A stretch of DNA of 64,000 nt from an uncultured Alistipes sp. (GTDB taxonomy: Bacteria; Bacteroidota; Bacteroidia; Bacteroidales; Rikenellaceae): the NCBI GenBank assembly GCA_944321965.1, contig CALUNH010000011.1, forward strand, positions 1-64,000, written 5' to 3'. Position 1 is the stretch's first letter; each line of letters opens with the position of its first letter. Both the position numbers and the translations under genes were made by a program. The notes below the pieces were generated by a model that ran no database searches, was not told the DNA's origin, and worked only from the letters and a program-made list of their open reading frames with translations. This document shows positions 34,389 through 45,100 of the stretch, piece by piece.

Positions 34389-35465
34389 CTAATTGTAATG
34401 GTCCGGATTTTCGTCCTGCCATTCGTTCACTCCATCGCGTATTCTGTTCCGGAACGTCAGCGTATCCTGTACATAGGTTGATGTTCCATCCTTGTTGTCG
34501 TACTTGTAGTTGAGGAAGATTTTGCGATCTTGCAGCAACCGGGCCTGGTTGAAATGGCTGCCTTTGTCGAAAGGTTCGATTGTGAGACTTCCGTCCGCAG
34601 ACGAGACTTCTATTTCGCCGTGTTCGTGCTGTACGAGGCGCAGTGATCCGCTTCCGTTGCCCAGCCGATTGGTTGTCAGCGCTAATGGAGCATCGGTTGT
34701 CAATGTATAGATGGCGTTTTCGTCTTGAGGAATCGTCGTGGGATAAACATCCGTGGAAATCACTTCATTTGTGGTATTGTCCCGGATGGTGGTGACACCT
34801 CCATGATAGTAGTTGCCGAAGAGCATGTTTTCGTATTTCACAGCGATGACTGCGAAACTTTTGGACAATAGCACGGTGTCTGCGTCAGCGTGTTCGATGC
34901 GGAATCCGAATGCGTAGTAAGGAGTTTTTGTTACGGGGTCGGAGAGAAAGGCAACTGAATCGGCTTTTACTGTTACAGTTCCCGTATGCCAACCCTTGGG
35001 AATGGTCATTCGTTCCGTATTGCTCAAGAGGTAGTAGTCTGTAGGCATCACAGCGATTTCGCTGAGATTCAAGCTGCTGAACAGATTGGTCACATATGCC
35101 GCACTGAGATCTCCGGCCGGCGCATTCCCATACATGCCGTCTATTGCCGTAAATGAGGTGCCTTCTACGTTGATACCTTCCTCTTCATCAAAGGTATCGC
35201 TGAATTCAATCAGATCTCCGTTGACCAGATTGTCATCTATCCGGAAATAGACCTCCCGATCCTGCGTGTTGTCGATTACACCTGCCAATACGGCTCCGAT
35301 CTGAAAACTCATCCCTTCTCCCACGATAAAACTTCGCACATCATATTGATAGGCGATATATATGCCGGAAGAATGCCCGGAGGCATTTTTGTAATCTTGG
35401 ACATAGTCATCGTAACATCCCGAAGACAATATCGATAGAGAAAGAATCATTAGTAATTTTTTCAT
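34389..35465 (-). CDS. DUF1735/DUF4361-type surface glycan-binding lipoprotein
   Basis: A 358-residue predicted lipoprotein (LSSGC lipobox near residue 17). The N-terminal part resembles DUF1735 (SGIYIAYQYDVRSF, REVYFRIDDNLVN, FRIEHADADTVLLSKS); the C-terminal part, starting near residue 220, resembles DUF4361 (LFGNYYHGGVTTIRD, TTNRLGNGSGSLRL). Such proteins follow SusD in many Bacteroidetes PULs and are thought to bind glycan. The ATG at 35465 is chosen because an in-frame ATG at 35510 overlaps the SusD gene and adds a tail with no signal peptide. It lies 26 bp after SusD1. Confidence 0.72.
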   Translation of the reverse strand: MKKLLMILSLSILSSGCYDDYVQDYKNASGHSSGIYIAYQYDVRSFIVGEGMSFQIGAVLAGVIDNTQDREVYFRIDDNLVNGDLIEFSDTFDEEEGINVEGTSFTAIDGMYGNAPAGDLSAAYVTNLFSSLNLSEIAVMPTDYYLLSNTERMTIPKGWHTGTVTVKADSVAFLSDPVTKTPYYAFGFRIEHADADTVLLSKSFAVIAVKYENMLFGNYYHGGVTTIRDNTTNEVISTDVYPTTIPQDENAIYTLTTDAPLALTTNRLGNGSGSLRLVQHEHGEIEVSSADGSLTIEPFDKGSHFNQARLLQDRKIFLNYKYDNKDGTSTYVQDTLTFRNRIRDGVNEWQDENPDHYN

Positions 35466-35491
35466 CGGTATACTTTTTTGAGGGTTATCAT

Positions 35492-37345
35492 TTATCTCCA
35501 GGTTTCCCAACCTTCATTTTGAAGCAGATTGGGCGCTCTCCGAACTTCCGTATAAGGAAGCGGTAGATAAATTGAATTGAAACTACGGCTTTCGACTCGA
35601 GCCGTTGAGTATTGGAATGTGTCGTCGTCGCTTTTGGTGATGACCACTTTGTCGATTCGGACATTCAGGTCACTGAGTTGGGTAGCCCAGCGCCGAAGAT
35701 CATAGGCCCGCGAACCTTCCAGGCAAGTTTCCAGACGGCGCTCATTGCGAATCAGTTCCCTGAAAGCCGTAGGGTTGCCTGCGCACTCATCCAAATATGG
35801 ATCGGACCCGCCTGCTCCGATTCCAGGGGTGCCATCCGTTGTTGAGCGACTGCGAATGGTTGCGATAGCTTCTTTGGGTGACAGGCTAAATGAGCGATTT
35901 CTCATCAATTCGTGGATTTCGCTTTCGTCCGAAGCTGTTGTAATCTCGAATGCCGCGGTTGGACCGCTAAACTGGTTGGCGGCTTCTGCAAAGATTAACA
36001 GCATATTGGTCCATCGTATATAAAAAATACATTTCGGGGCCGTTTCAACATTGTTGTCGGACTTATTCCAGTTCATATAAACATATTTCTTGAAATAATA
36101 TCCGGTTCTTGAGTTGTAAGATAATCCAGCCTCGTCCTTGCCTCCTGTATAGGTTTCAAAGGTGTACATGACCTCCCCGTTTGTTCCGCGTTTAGCTTCG
36201 GCTCCGTTATAGAATACCGTGGCATAAAAGCGGGGGTCCCTGTTCGCATATGGATTGTTCTCATCGTATCCGCTGTTGATATGGTCGATCGGGTATCCGT
36301 TGGCCATCGGAAAGGCATCCACTAAAGATTGGGATGGGCCGATGGCTCCGTACCCTTGGAATCCATTGGGATAAAAATTGCGTTCGATGGTTTCGTCGTC
36401 GGTTACATAGCGCGACGGGAAGATGATTTCAGGACTATTGGGGTCTGTCCATTGAAATCCGTCTTCGAGATTGAGGCCATAGGCGCTTCCCTCTACGTCT
36501 CGTTTGTACATGAGGACTTTAGCCGCCGATTCCGCAGCCTTTCGCCAGGCCGTTACTCTGTCGTTCGTATCCGGGTTATAGTTGGGGCTGGCCCACATCA
36601 GATACGTCATGGCTTTAAGCGCTTCCATGGAGATGGCGTCAAACGCCTTGTAGCGGATAGAGCCTACCACCTCGATGTTTTGTACGAGATCTTCTGTTAC
36701 GAAATTGCGATTGGCAAGGGGCAAGTACTTATAGGCCGAATCACAATCGGCGATAATCTGATTTACACACTCTTTATAGGTGTTTCGCCTGAGAGTCTGT
36801 GGTTCCATGTTATCAACCTCTACCGGATCGGTAATGATCGGGAATCCTAAATACTCCCCGTTCGTAGCCTTGCCGCCGAACTTGCGTAACAGGTCGTATT
36901 GAAACCAGGCACGCAGGGCAAAAGCATCTCCTTTCAAACACCTGCGGAGCAGGCTGTCCGATTGCCGGTCTATCAGATAACGGGTGTTGAACCCGAGGTC
37001 ATCCTTCAGGAAACGGTTGGCGTAATAAATACCTCGATAATTACGATTCCAGAACGAAATGAACGGATCGGAGCCTGGAACTGTGGTTCCTAACGAAAAT
37101 CTGCTCAAGTCATTGTCTCCATTGGTATAGGCTGCATCGTCGGTTATGCAGTCCAGACCGATGAATTCCTGATCTGTATAACTGCTGGGCAACAAGGTGT
37201 ACCCTTTTGTTATGAATCCGCGAATAATTGACGGATATTCGGTATAGTTGTTTTCATCGTAATATCCGTTGGGCAATGGATTGAGAAAGTCCGAACATCC
37301 GACCAGCAGAATCGATGCAATGAGAGCTGATGATATCTTTTTCAT
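35492..37345 (-). CDS. SusD/RagB-family nutrient-binding lipoprotein 1
   Basis: A 617-residue predicted lipoprotein (ILLVGC near residue 16) with the SusD opening SDFLNPLPNGYYDENNYTEY. TPR-like helices follow and the family ends in IRNERRLETCLEGSRAYDLRRW and the C-terminal YLPLPYTEV. SusD proteins cap the matching SusC barrel and present glycan to it at the cell surface. It follows SusC1 by 12 bp and is followed by the DUF1735-type gene. Confidence 0.95.
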   Translation of the reverse strand: MKKISSALIASILLVGCSDFLNPLPNGYYDENNYTEYPSIIRGFITKGYTLLPSSYTDQEFIGLDCITDDAAYTNGDNDLSRFSLGTTVPGSDPFISFWNRNYRGIYYANRFLKDDLGFNTRYLIDRQSDSLLRRCLKGDAFALRAWFQYDLLRKFGGKATNGEYLGFPIITDPVEVDNMEPQTLRRNTYKECVNQIIADCDSAYKYLPLANRNFVTEDLVQNIEVVGSIRYKAFDAISMEALKAMTYLMWASPNYNPDTNDRVTAWRKAAESAAKVLMYKRDVEGSAYGLNLEDGFQWTDPNSPEIIFPSRYVTDDETIERNFYPNGFQGYGAIGPSQSLVDAFPMANGYPIDHINSGYDENNPYANRDPRFYATVFYNGAEAKRGTNGEVMYTFETYTGGKDEAGLSYNSRTGYYFKKYVYMNWNKSDNNVETAPKCIFYIRWTNMLLIFAEAANQFSGPTAAFEITTASDESEIHELMRNRSFSLSPKEAIATIRSRSTTDGTPGIGAGGSDPYLDECAGNPTAFRELIRNERRLETCLEGSRAYDLRRWATQLSDLNVRIDKVVITKSDDDTFQYSTARVESRSFNSIYLPLPYTEVRRAPNLLQNEGWETWR

Positions 37346-37357
37346 GGTATTAGGCTT

Positions 37358-40216
37358 TTAGAACGTGATTTTGATGCCTCCAGTGAAGGTTCGGAATAGA
37401 GGATAGGTCGTAACACCGGCATCAACCGATTCTGGATCAACATACTTGATTTTGGTGAAAGTCACGAGATTGGCTCCGCGAAGAAAGATTCGAAGACCTT
37501 TAATCCCGATTTTGTTGCTTTTTTTCAGCGGTGCGTTAAATCCGAGTTCTATGTTCTGAATCTTGAAATACCCTCCGTCGCGTAACCAAAAGCGAGAAAC
37601 GAGATAATAGTTGGTAGCCCGAGTGTAGGTCAACCGTGGATATTCTCCGCCGACGTTATCCCGTACGAAGTGCGAATAGTTGTCGTCGCCCCAACCGTTG
37701 CGGAAATAGGCATTGGTTAACGGGATGTCGCAGAATGCACGCCCCGTGCCGACCACTGTCAGATCCAGCCATTTGTAGCGCATATAGAGATTAATGGAAT
37801 AGAACAATTTGGGGATCGTATTGCCGATGACCGTATTATCGTTGTCGTCAACTTGTCCGTCGTTATTCAGGTCTGCATACATTTGAAGACGTTGGCTGGT
37901 CTCATCTTCCGAATTGTACGGACCTTTATAGACATATCCCCAATAGTCACCTTCGAGAGTTCCCGTTTGGCGTTGATAGTCATAGGTATATATCTCGTCC
38001 AGTTTCAGGTACTTCGCTTCCTGGAACGTCGCGCTTCCGCCGATAGCGTAATGGAAATCGCCGAACTGGTTTTGGTAACGAACGCCGATTTCTCCTCCGT
38101 AGTAACGCATCGAATTGTAGTTCTCGTACAATTGAGTTTCACCTAAACCGTAAGAGTATGGAATGGTGCCGGTCATTTCGGTGATGATGCCTTCACGCTT
38201 GATATTGTAATAGTTTAATTCCAGAGAGAGATGATTGTTGAACAGGACTGCATCCAGTCCAGCGTTAAATTCCTTACGTTTCTCCCATGTCAAAGTCGGA
38301 TTTGCCAACCTCTGTAAGGTGGTTCTGGGTACGGTTTCAGTTCCGGTTCCGAACCAGGTCGATCCTCCTCCGGTGTAAGGGCCGAAAGTGAAATTACCGT
38401 TCTTCACATAGATGCTTTCATGCAACGTTTCATCTCCGTAGCTTTCATAGCCGATAACCCCGTATTGACCGCGGAGTTTAAGCAGGTTAATCCACTTTAC
38501 TCGATCCATGAAATTCTCATTGGAGACGACCCAGCTTATTCCTACTGATGGAAATAGATCATAGCGATATCCACGGCGGAACATCGAGGACCCGGAGTAG
38601 TTCAGTACACCTTGGAATATGTAACGATCGTCATAAGAATAAGACGCCGTGAAAATACCGTTTTGCTGTTTTTCGTAGTTTTCGTTCCCCTTTGTTACCG
38701 AATTGGCCAGGTAATAGGTTGCGGATGCGTTTACGGCATGTTTGTTTTTTTCAAAATCGTAGACCAGATGTTCGAACAGGTTTAGACTTTGTCGATGGAA
38801 GTCCGTCAATTTGGTCTTACCCGAAGCGCGGGCCCCGGTGTGAGAGGAGAGTGATACAATACCTTGATCGCGGTTCCAGACGTAGGCCAGATAGTCGGGA
38901 GACTTTCCGATTCGTGTCATCAGGTAAGAGTTCAGATTGAGGAACGTATAGGACTTCAATCCTTTGACTAACCATGAAAAGTCGTATTTCACCGTCGCGT
39001 TGATCATGCCTGTACGGCCACGATTGGTGAACGATCCCGTTTCTGTGAGGGCAGCTATCGGGTTGTCGGAATAAGCATTGCTTACTCCCCAAATGGTGCG
39101 TCCTTCCAGATTATCCAGGATGGTTTCGCTTCCGTCGGGAACCTCCAGGTCGCTGTTTTCATCGGAGTATGTACCCAATCGTACCGGAAATGCCACGGGA
39201 GGGATTGTCCGCAGATGATTCATTACCGAAGTGAATACCGTGCTTCCGGTTGAGGATGAATACCTTGGTGACCGGCGGATGGTCAGTCCCGCGTAGAAAG
39301 AGACATTCGCTTCCAGGTTTTTCGTGATGCGGGCATCGATACTTGATCGTACGTTCAGCCTGTTGTAGTCGGATACAGGTCCGATCTTGTAAAGATCGCC
39401 TTCGCCTGCATAACCGATGTATGCATTGTAGCGTACGCTTTTACCCCCGCCATTGATCATCACGTTGGCCCGAGCGAAAGGTTTGGTATCTTTGAGCATC
39501 ATCGAACGGAAATCGGCGCTGGGATAATAATAATCATCGGGATTGTTTTCCGCGAAACGGGCGATGGCCTCTGTGCTGTAAAGGGCGGGACGCCTGCTGG
39601 CAGTACGGGCTTGATTGTTCAGTTCCGCATAATCCGCACCGTTGCACCATTCGGGAAAGCGGTCGGTGAAACTGACTCCGCTTTCGAAGTTGACTTCGAT
39701 TGTCCGTGAGTTGGGGCGGCCATGCTTGGTCCGGACATAAAGAACTCCTCCGGTGGCATCGGGACCGAACATGGCTTTGGATACCACGTCATTGAGCAAC
39801 GTGATGGATTCGATTTCTCCAGGATCGAGTTGTATTTGTGTCGGAGAGACAGGGACATCGTCGACGATCAGACCGATGGACTGACCTCGCGACCGGAGAT
39901 TGACGCTTCCGTTTCCTGTCGGATAGATCTCAGGATTTCCGTCCGTTTCGGTTACTTCCAACCCGGTAATCAATCCGGTGAGCATGTTGCGGAAATCGAT
40001 GGCCGGATATTTCAGGTCATCCGAGGTCAGTGATCTGGCGCTGCCGGTATTGCGCAACCGTCGGATATCTCCCCAGAACGGAAGAGCTACGATGCTGTCC
40101 TGCTCGGTTTTGTTTTCTTGGGGAAGGGCAGGTTCTTCGGCGAGAGTGGATATCGGGAAAAGAAGGCTCACACTCAATATTGCCGGTATGTATATATGTA
40201 TGTGTTTGATCTTCAT
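37358..40216 (-). CDS. SusC/RagA-family TonB-dependent transporter 1, short form
   Basis: A 952-residue outer-membrane transporter. The signal peptide runs to about residue 30 (ILSVSLLFPISTLAEE). The plug domain (DFRNMLTGLITGLEVTET, SIGLIVDDVPVS, FGPDATGGVLYV) begins near 75. A TonB-dependent barrel ends in LFRTFTGGIKITF. Unlike most SusC proteins it has no carboxypeptidase-D-like regulatory domain before the plug. The ATG at 40216 is chosen over one at 40246, which overlaps SusD2. It lies 24 bp after SusD2. Confidence 0.93.
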   Translation of the reverse strand: MKIKHIHIYIPAILSVSLLFPISTLAEEPALPQENKTEQDSIVALPFWGDIRRLRNTGSARSLTSDDLKYPAIDFRNMLTGLITGLEVTETDGNPEIYPTGNGSVNLRSRGQSIGLIVDDVPVSPTQIQLDPGEIESITLLNDVVSKAMFGPDATGGVLYVRTKHGRPNSRTIEVNFESGVSFTDRFPEWCNGADYAELNNQARTASRRPALYSTEAIARFAENNPDDYYYPSADFRSMMLKDTKPFARANVMINGGGKSVRYNAYIGYAGEGDLYKIGPVSDYNRLNVRSSIDARITKNLEANVSFYAGLTIRRSPRYSSSTGSTVFTSVMNHLRTIPPVAFPVRLGTYSDENSDLEVPDGSETILDNLEGRTIWGVSNAYSDNPIAALTETGSFTNRGRTGMINATVKYDFSWLVKGLKSYTFLNLNSYLMTRIGKSPDYLAYVWNRDQGIVSLSSHTGARASGKTKLTDFHRQSLNLFEHLVYDFEKNKHAVNASATYYLANSVTKGNENYEKQQNGIFTASYSYDDRYIFQGVLNYSGSSMFRRGYRYDLFPSVGISWVVSNENFMDRVKWINLLKLRGQYGVIGYESYGDETLHESIYVKNGNFTFGPYTGGGSTWFGTGTETVPRTTLQRLANPTLTWEKRKEFNAGLDAVLFNNHLSLELNYYNIKREGIITEMTGTIPYSYGLGETQLYENYNSMRYYGGEIGVRYQNQFGDFHYAIGGSATFQEAKYLKLDEIYTYDYQRQTGTLEGDYWGYVYKGPYNSEDETSQRLQMYADLNNDGQVDDNDNTVIGNTIPKLFYSINLYMRYKWLDLTVVGTGRAFCDIPLTNAYFRNGWGDDNYSHFVRDNVGGEYPRLTYTRATNYYLVSRFWLRDGGYFKIQNIELGFNAPLKKSNKIGIKGLRIFLRGANLVTFTKIKYVDPESVDAGVTTYPLFRTFTGGIKITF

Positions 40217-40239
40217 AAATATCGGGCTGAATTGCGATA

Positions 40240-42096
40240 TTACCACATTTCGTTGTTGACGAAATTTGTCATTTTATTGGCTTCCGAAGTTGGGAACGGG
40301 ATATAATACATCGCCGATTTCCAGGTAGCCTGTCTGTTGTCGTTCAGAGGCCGACGGGTATATATCTTGCCATTGGGATATTCGGAACTGACATCGGTCT
40401 TTTCGATATACATACCCATCTGTGTGGCAGTCATGGTTGTTGGGGCTGTCATCCAGCGCCGACTGTCGAAATAGTAATGGTGCCCTTCAAAAGCGAGCTC
40501 CACGTTGCGCTCGTTACGGATCCTGTCACGGAGCAGGGTTGGGTCGCTGGAGTATTCTGCTCGGACATCTGGCATGCCGGCCCGATTCCGAACCATGTTT
40601 ACGGCTTCGAGAGCGGTTAGAGACAATCCTCCGGCAGTTCCTTCGGGCCCATAGGCTTCGTTGACCGCTTCGGCGTAGTTCAGATAAAGTTCGGCCATGC
40701 GGATCAGCGGATCGGTAATTGCGTGACGGGGCCCGGACGTCCCATAGTGGCCATCCCACCATTTAAGCTGGTAGTAGCCCGTATTGGTATAGCCGTCGCT
40801 TTCTCTCGATCCCCAAGGGATTCCGAATGTCCGTCCCCGACCGTTTAACTGGGTGGTAGGCCACGTCCCGGTATTTGGGTCGTAGTGGATATTGACCCCG
40901 TCGGGGGCTCCGGCGACAACGGCTCCGTCGTAAAGAATAGTCTTGTAAAAACGAAGGTCGCGATTGTTGTAGGGATCCTGTTCGTTGTAGGCACCTGCCG
41001 CCTGTGCAATATCCCGATCCGACTCGGTGTTGAGGGGATAGCCATTGGCAGTTTCAAACATGTCGACGCAATTCTGGGTTGGGCATGTCCCGCTTGCTGC
41101 GGAGTGCCCTCCTTGCGGTTCGGCCAGCAGTGCGCAAAGGAATTCGTTGTTGTTGAGCATGCGGTCGGAACGATTCCATGCCCAGATTTGTTCATTGGTA
41201 TAAGTTACACCATAGTAGTTGTTATTCCAATTTGAGAAATCCAGCATCGCATAACCCCATTCCTCAGCAATGGCGATTGCCTCTCCACAGGCGGTAGCTG
41301 CATCAGCCCAGCTGACGGCCCCGTTATTGTTTAATGGACTGGCTGCATATAGTAGTGCTCTGGCTTTCAACGCTTTGGCTGCTACGCCATTCGGAAATAG
41401 CATCTCGTTGCTGGACAAATGGCCCGCTTCGCCTGGGCGACCGTCGCGACGCATTTTGCCGGCTTGCCGGAGTAATTCGTAGGCTGTATCGTAATCTTCT
41501 GCGCAGCGGCGTAGAGTTTCGGCAGCCGGGAGCCGGGTGAGATCCCATTCGTCGTCTTCACCGAGTGAGTGATCCAAATATGGCATCCCTCCGAAATAAC
41601 GTACCAACACGAAATGAGCATAGGCTCGAATGAAATAAGCCTGACCTAACAGGTCGTTTTTGTCCTCGTCGGAGGTGTTGCGCAAACGGTCGATATTTTC
41701 GATGGTGCGGTTGCAGATGCGAATGATCTGGAACATGGATTTGGATATGGGACTTCTGCTTCTCTCGATAGTCAGGTATGATATGATACGATCTCCCATA
41801 GTCCCTCGCTTGATATTCTGAGAAGTTATCAGACGTCCGGCATCGGCCATATCGGTATACTGATAGAATGAAGCCCGGGCTGTGTAAATATCGGCCTGGA
41901 GAGGAAATCCCAGTGTTAGATTCACATCATAATCGCTCTCCGTTCCGTAATATACCACATTGAAATAGGCTTTGAAATTCTTGTAGGAGGAGAAGATATC
42001 TTCTTCGTCTATGCCTAATTCGGGATCAACATCGAGATAGTTACACGAATTCAAGCCGAACAGGGAACAGAATAATATGACAATATATTTTCTCAT
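40240..42096 (-). CDS. SusD/RagB-family nutrient-binding lipoprotein 2
   Basis: A 618-residue predicted lipoprotein (LNSC near residue 18), opening NYLDVDPELGIDEEDIFSSY. It contains the SusD RADAY-like helix AQAYFIRAYAHFVLVRYFGG and a RNERNVELAFEGHHYYFDSRRW segment near the C-terminus. It partners SusC2, 12 bp upstream. Its sequence is well diverged from SusD1, so the two SusCD pairs probably bind different oligomers or came together by a separate insertion. Confidence 0.95.
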   Translation of the reverse strand: MRKYIVILFCSLFGLNSCNYLDVDPELGIDEEDIFSSYKNFKAYFNVVYYGTESDYDVNLTLGFPLQADIYTARASFYQYTDMADAGRLITSQNIKRGTMGDRIISYLTIERSRSPISKSMFQIIRICNRTIENIDRLRNTSDEDKNDLLGQAYFIRAYAHFVLVRYFGGMPYLDHSLGEDDEWDLTRLPAAETLRRCAEDYDTAYELLRQAGKMRRDGRPGEAGHLSSNEMLFPNGVAAKALKARALLYAASPLNNNGAVSWADAATACGEAIAIAEEWGYAMLDFSNWNNNYYGVTYTNEQIWAWNRSDRMLNNNEFLCALLAEPQGGHSAASGTCPTQNCVDMFETANGYPLNTESDRDIAQAAGAYNEQDPYNNRDLRFYKTILYDGAVVAGAPDGVNIHYDPNTGTWPTTQLNGRGRTFGIPWGSRESDGYTNTGYYQLKWWDGHYGTSGPRHAITDPLIRMAELYLNYAEAVNEAYGPEGTAGGLSLTALEAVNMVRNRAGMPDVRAEYSSDPTLLRDRIRNERNVELAFEGHHYYFDSRRWMTAPTTMTATQMGMYIEKTDVSSEYPNGKIYTRRPLNDNRQATWKSAMYYIPFPTSEANKMTNFVNNEMW

Positions 42097-42108
42097 AATC
42101 TTTGTCGT

Positions 42109-45100
42109 TTAGAATCCTATCTTGATACCCAGCTTCAAAGTTGTCATCATCGGATAGTATCCGGATGCAATGGACGTCCGCTGGGGGTCGTGTTCGATCA
42201 GATTGGTGAACGTGTAGACGTTATTTGCTGTCATATAAATGCTGAGAGAGTTGATTCCCAGTGCTTTCTTTAGTTTTTCGCGATTGAACGTGTAGGAAGC
42301 ATAGATTTCCTTTAACGTCAGATAGTCGGCTTTGCGCCATGTGCGGTCGGGAATTTGGACGTCGTAGCCGTTGGCCGAACTTCCTCCTCCCCATTCGTAG
42401 AGCGCATTGGGATCGCCGAAAAACAGGTTGTTATGCGAAGCATTGGGGTTGTCTGGACGCCAATAATCGAGTTGAGACTTGTTGACCACCAGGTCGTTGT
42501 GGTTAAACTCCATTTCGAAGTTGCGGTTGTATTCAACGTATTTGCCTTTGTTGCCGTAAAAAAGTACGTTGAATTCAAATCCCTTATAGCTCAATCCTGC
42601 GTGGAACGAATAGACGACAGGAGGCCATTGACATCCTTCTATATAGTGCAAATCGTCAGAATCCAGTTTCCCGTCGAACTTGTAATCCAGGTATTTGTAG
42701 GTGCCGGGGAAGATATGTGACCAATTGCTTGTATAACTGGGGTAGTTGTGAATGTCGTCTACTGAAGTATAATAACCCGAGTCTACTAAATTCGTTCCGA
42801 GACGGGCTCCTCGGTAGCTGGTGCCTGCGTATTTCTGATAGTCGGGCGCATAGAGGGCGTCCTCATAGTTGACAATCCGGTTTTCGTTGAGTCCGATCAT
42901 GGCCCCGAAATCATAACGAAGTCCGGATCGGGTTTTGCGGCTGAACCCGAGTTCAATATCGATACCGTGCTTTTTCATTTCGCCCCGGTTGACGTTTTTG
43001 TAGTCGGTGCCAACCAACATGGTGACCTGTGGCGCAATGAGCATGTCTTTACGGCGTTCGTCAAACAGATCGACTGTTAATGTGATCATGTTGTCAAACC
43101 ATCCCATTTCAATTCCCAGGTCCCGTTTGCGGGCTGTTTCCCACCTTGCGTTGGAGTTTGCTGCGTCATCTTCATAGAGGAGACCTCCTCGGCTGGTGTA
43201 GCTGCTATAATATAGCCAGCGTTCGTCGGCGCTGTCGCTTCCCACAATACCATCTGAATAGCGGATCTTCATCAGATTCCACCATGGCATCGAGTGCTTC
43301 CAAAAACCCTCCTGCGATATGACGTAACCGACTGCTGCCGAAGGGAACACACCGTACCGATTGCTTGGCGAGAACTGTTCTGATCCCGTATAGCCGACGT
43401 TGGCCTCAAAGAGATACTTGTTTTTATAAGCGTAAGTCACTCGGCCGACCAATCCTTGAGTCCGGTAGGGGAAATTTGAGTTGGTATTGCGTTCCCGTTG
43501 TTGAAATAGTGCCAGTCCGGTCACATGATGATCCTGTCCAAAGGTGCGGGCGTAGTTGAGCGATGCCTCCCAATAAAAAATCGTATAGTAGGTGCCGCTC
43601 ATCCCACCCTGCGTCACGGCATAAGGTTCTTCTTCGTAAACACTTGAAGTTGTCGTGTTCCGCACCCAGGGATTTCCATCCTGATTGTCGTAACGGTCCC
43701 AGTCGATGTAAAAAACTGAATAACTTTGGTTGGCCTGTTGTGAAATACGGCCGTAGTAGGTACTCAATGAGGCTTTCGCATTGATGGAGAGCCCTTCGGT
43801 GATGAAGTCGAGTTTTTGATCGAGAATGAGGTCTGTATAAAGTGTATTGGTGGTCGTTTGTTCAAATGAGGCGTCGTTCAGATAAGTGTAGGGATTCCGA
43901 TAGTACGATCCTCTGTTTGCCGCTAAACGGGGTTCGTTCGCGTCAGGGTAGTCCGTGTCGGGGATCTCCTCTAATGCCCAAGCGGGGTAATAGGCATTGA
44001 ATGACATGGGCGAAGCTGTGTAGATACTGTTGAACAGCGTGCTGACCGAAACACCGTCGGGCTGTTGCCGGATGCCCAAGGTCCCTCCGACCTTGAGTGA
44101 AAGAGAGGTCGACTTGGTTACGGTGAAATCCAAATTCGTGCGGTAGTTGATCTTGTCGTAACGGAATGTGGAATTACCCCAATCGCTGAATCGCTTGGCG
44201 ATGGAGCCTTCATGGGCATAGCTGAAATTCATGAAATATTTTACCCAGTCGTTTCCTCCCGAGATATTGAAGTTGGCATTGACGGTAGGCGATATCTTTT
44301 TAACCAGAAGATCGAACCAGTCATTATCGGGATAGCGGAGTGAATTGACACGCGAAGATGGGTTCCGATATTCTGCCAGCTCTTTCTCGGAAAAGAGGCT
44401 GGAGAACATGCCGACATTTTTGTAAGCCACATTGGCCATCAGAGCAGTCTGATAGGAGCTGATGTGGTCCGGAACATTGGTGGGTATGTCCATTCCATAA
44501 TTTACCGACAGGTTCATCTTTGGACGGCCGATTGACCCCGTACGGGTCGTTACGATGATTACGCCGTTTGCCCCTTTGGCTCCGAAAACGGCCGTGGCTG
44601 AAGCGTCTTTCAATACGGAGATGGTGCGAACTTCGTTCGGATCGAGTTCTGAAAAGGAGCGTTCCATGCCGTCTACGAGGATCAGCGGCTCCGATCCGTT
44701 CCAGCTCGAAAGCCCTCGGATATAGATTGTCGCGTCGTTATTTCCCGGTTGTCCGCTGGTCTGATAGGTTAATACGCCTGGGAGCTTGCCTGCGATGGCA
44801 TTGGTAATATTGACGGTTCCCGAATTAACCAGTTCTTCCGTATGGACCTGGGAAATGGCTCCAACTACGGATTCCTTGCGTTGCACCCCATATCCGACAA
44901 CTACGACATCTTCGATATCGGTTGCTTCTTCATACAGAGTTACCTGTAATTGAGTCTCTTTGGTGATTTTATATTCTCGGTTCTGATAGCCGATGAATTG
45001 AACGAGCAGAATGCTCCCCCGCGGAACCGAGAAATTGAATCGGCCGTTTTGATCGGCCATAACTCCGCCCAAGTCGTTTCTGTCTTTGACAGTTATGGTT

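Noticed and set aside
35465-35510. Upstream start for the DUF1735-type gene
   Set aside because: It would overlap SusD1 and place 15 polar residues before a normal lipoprotein signal.
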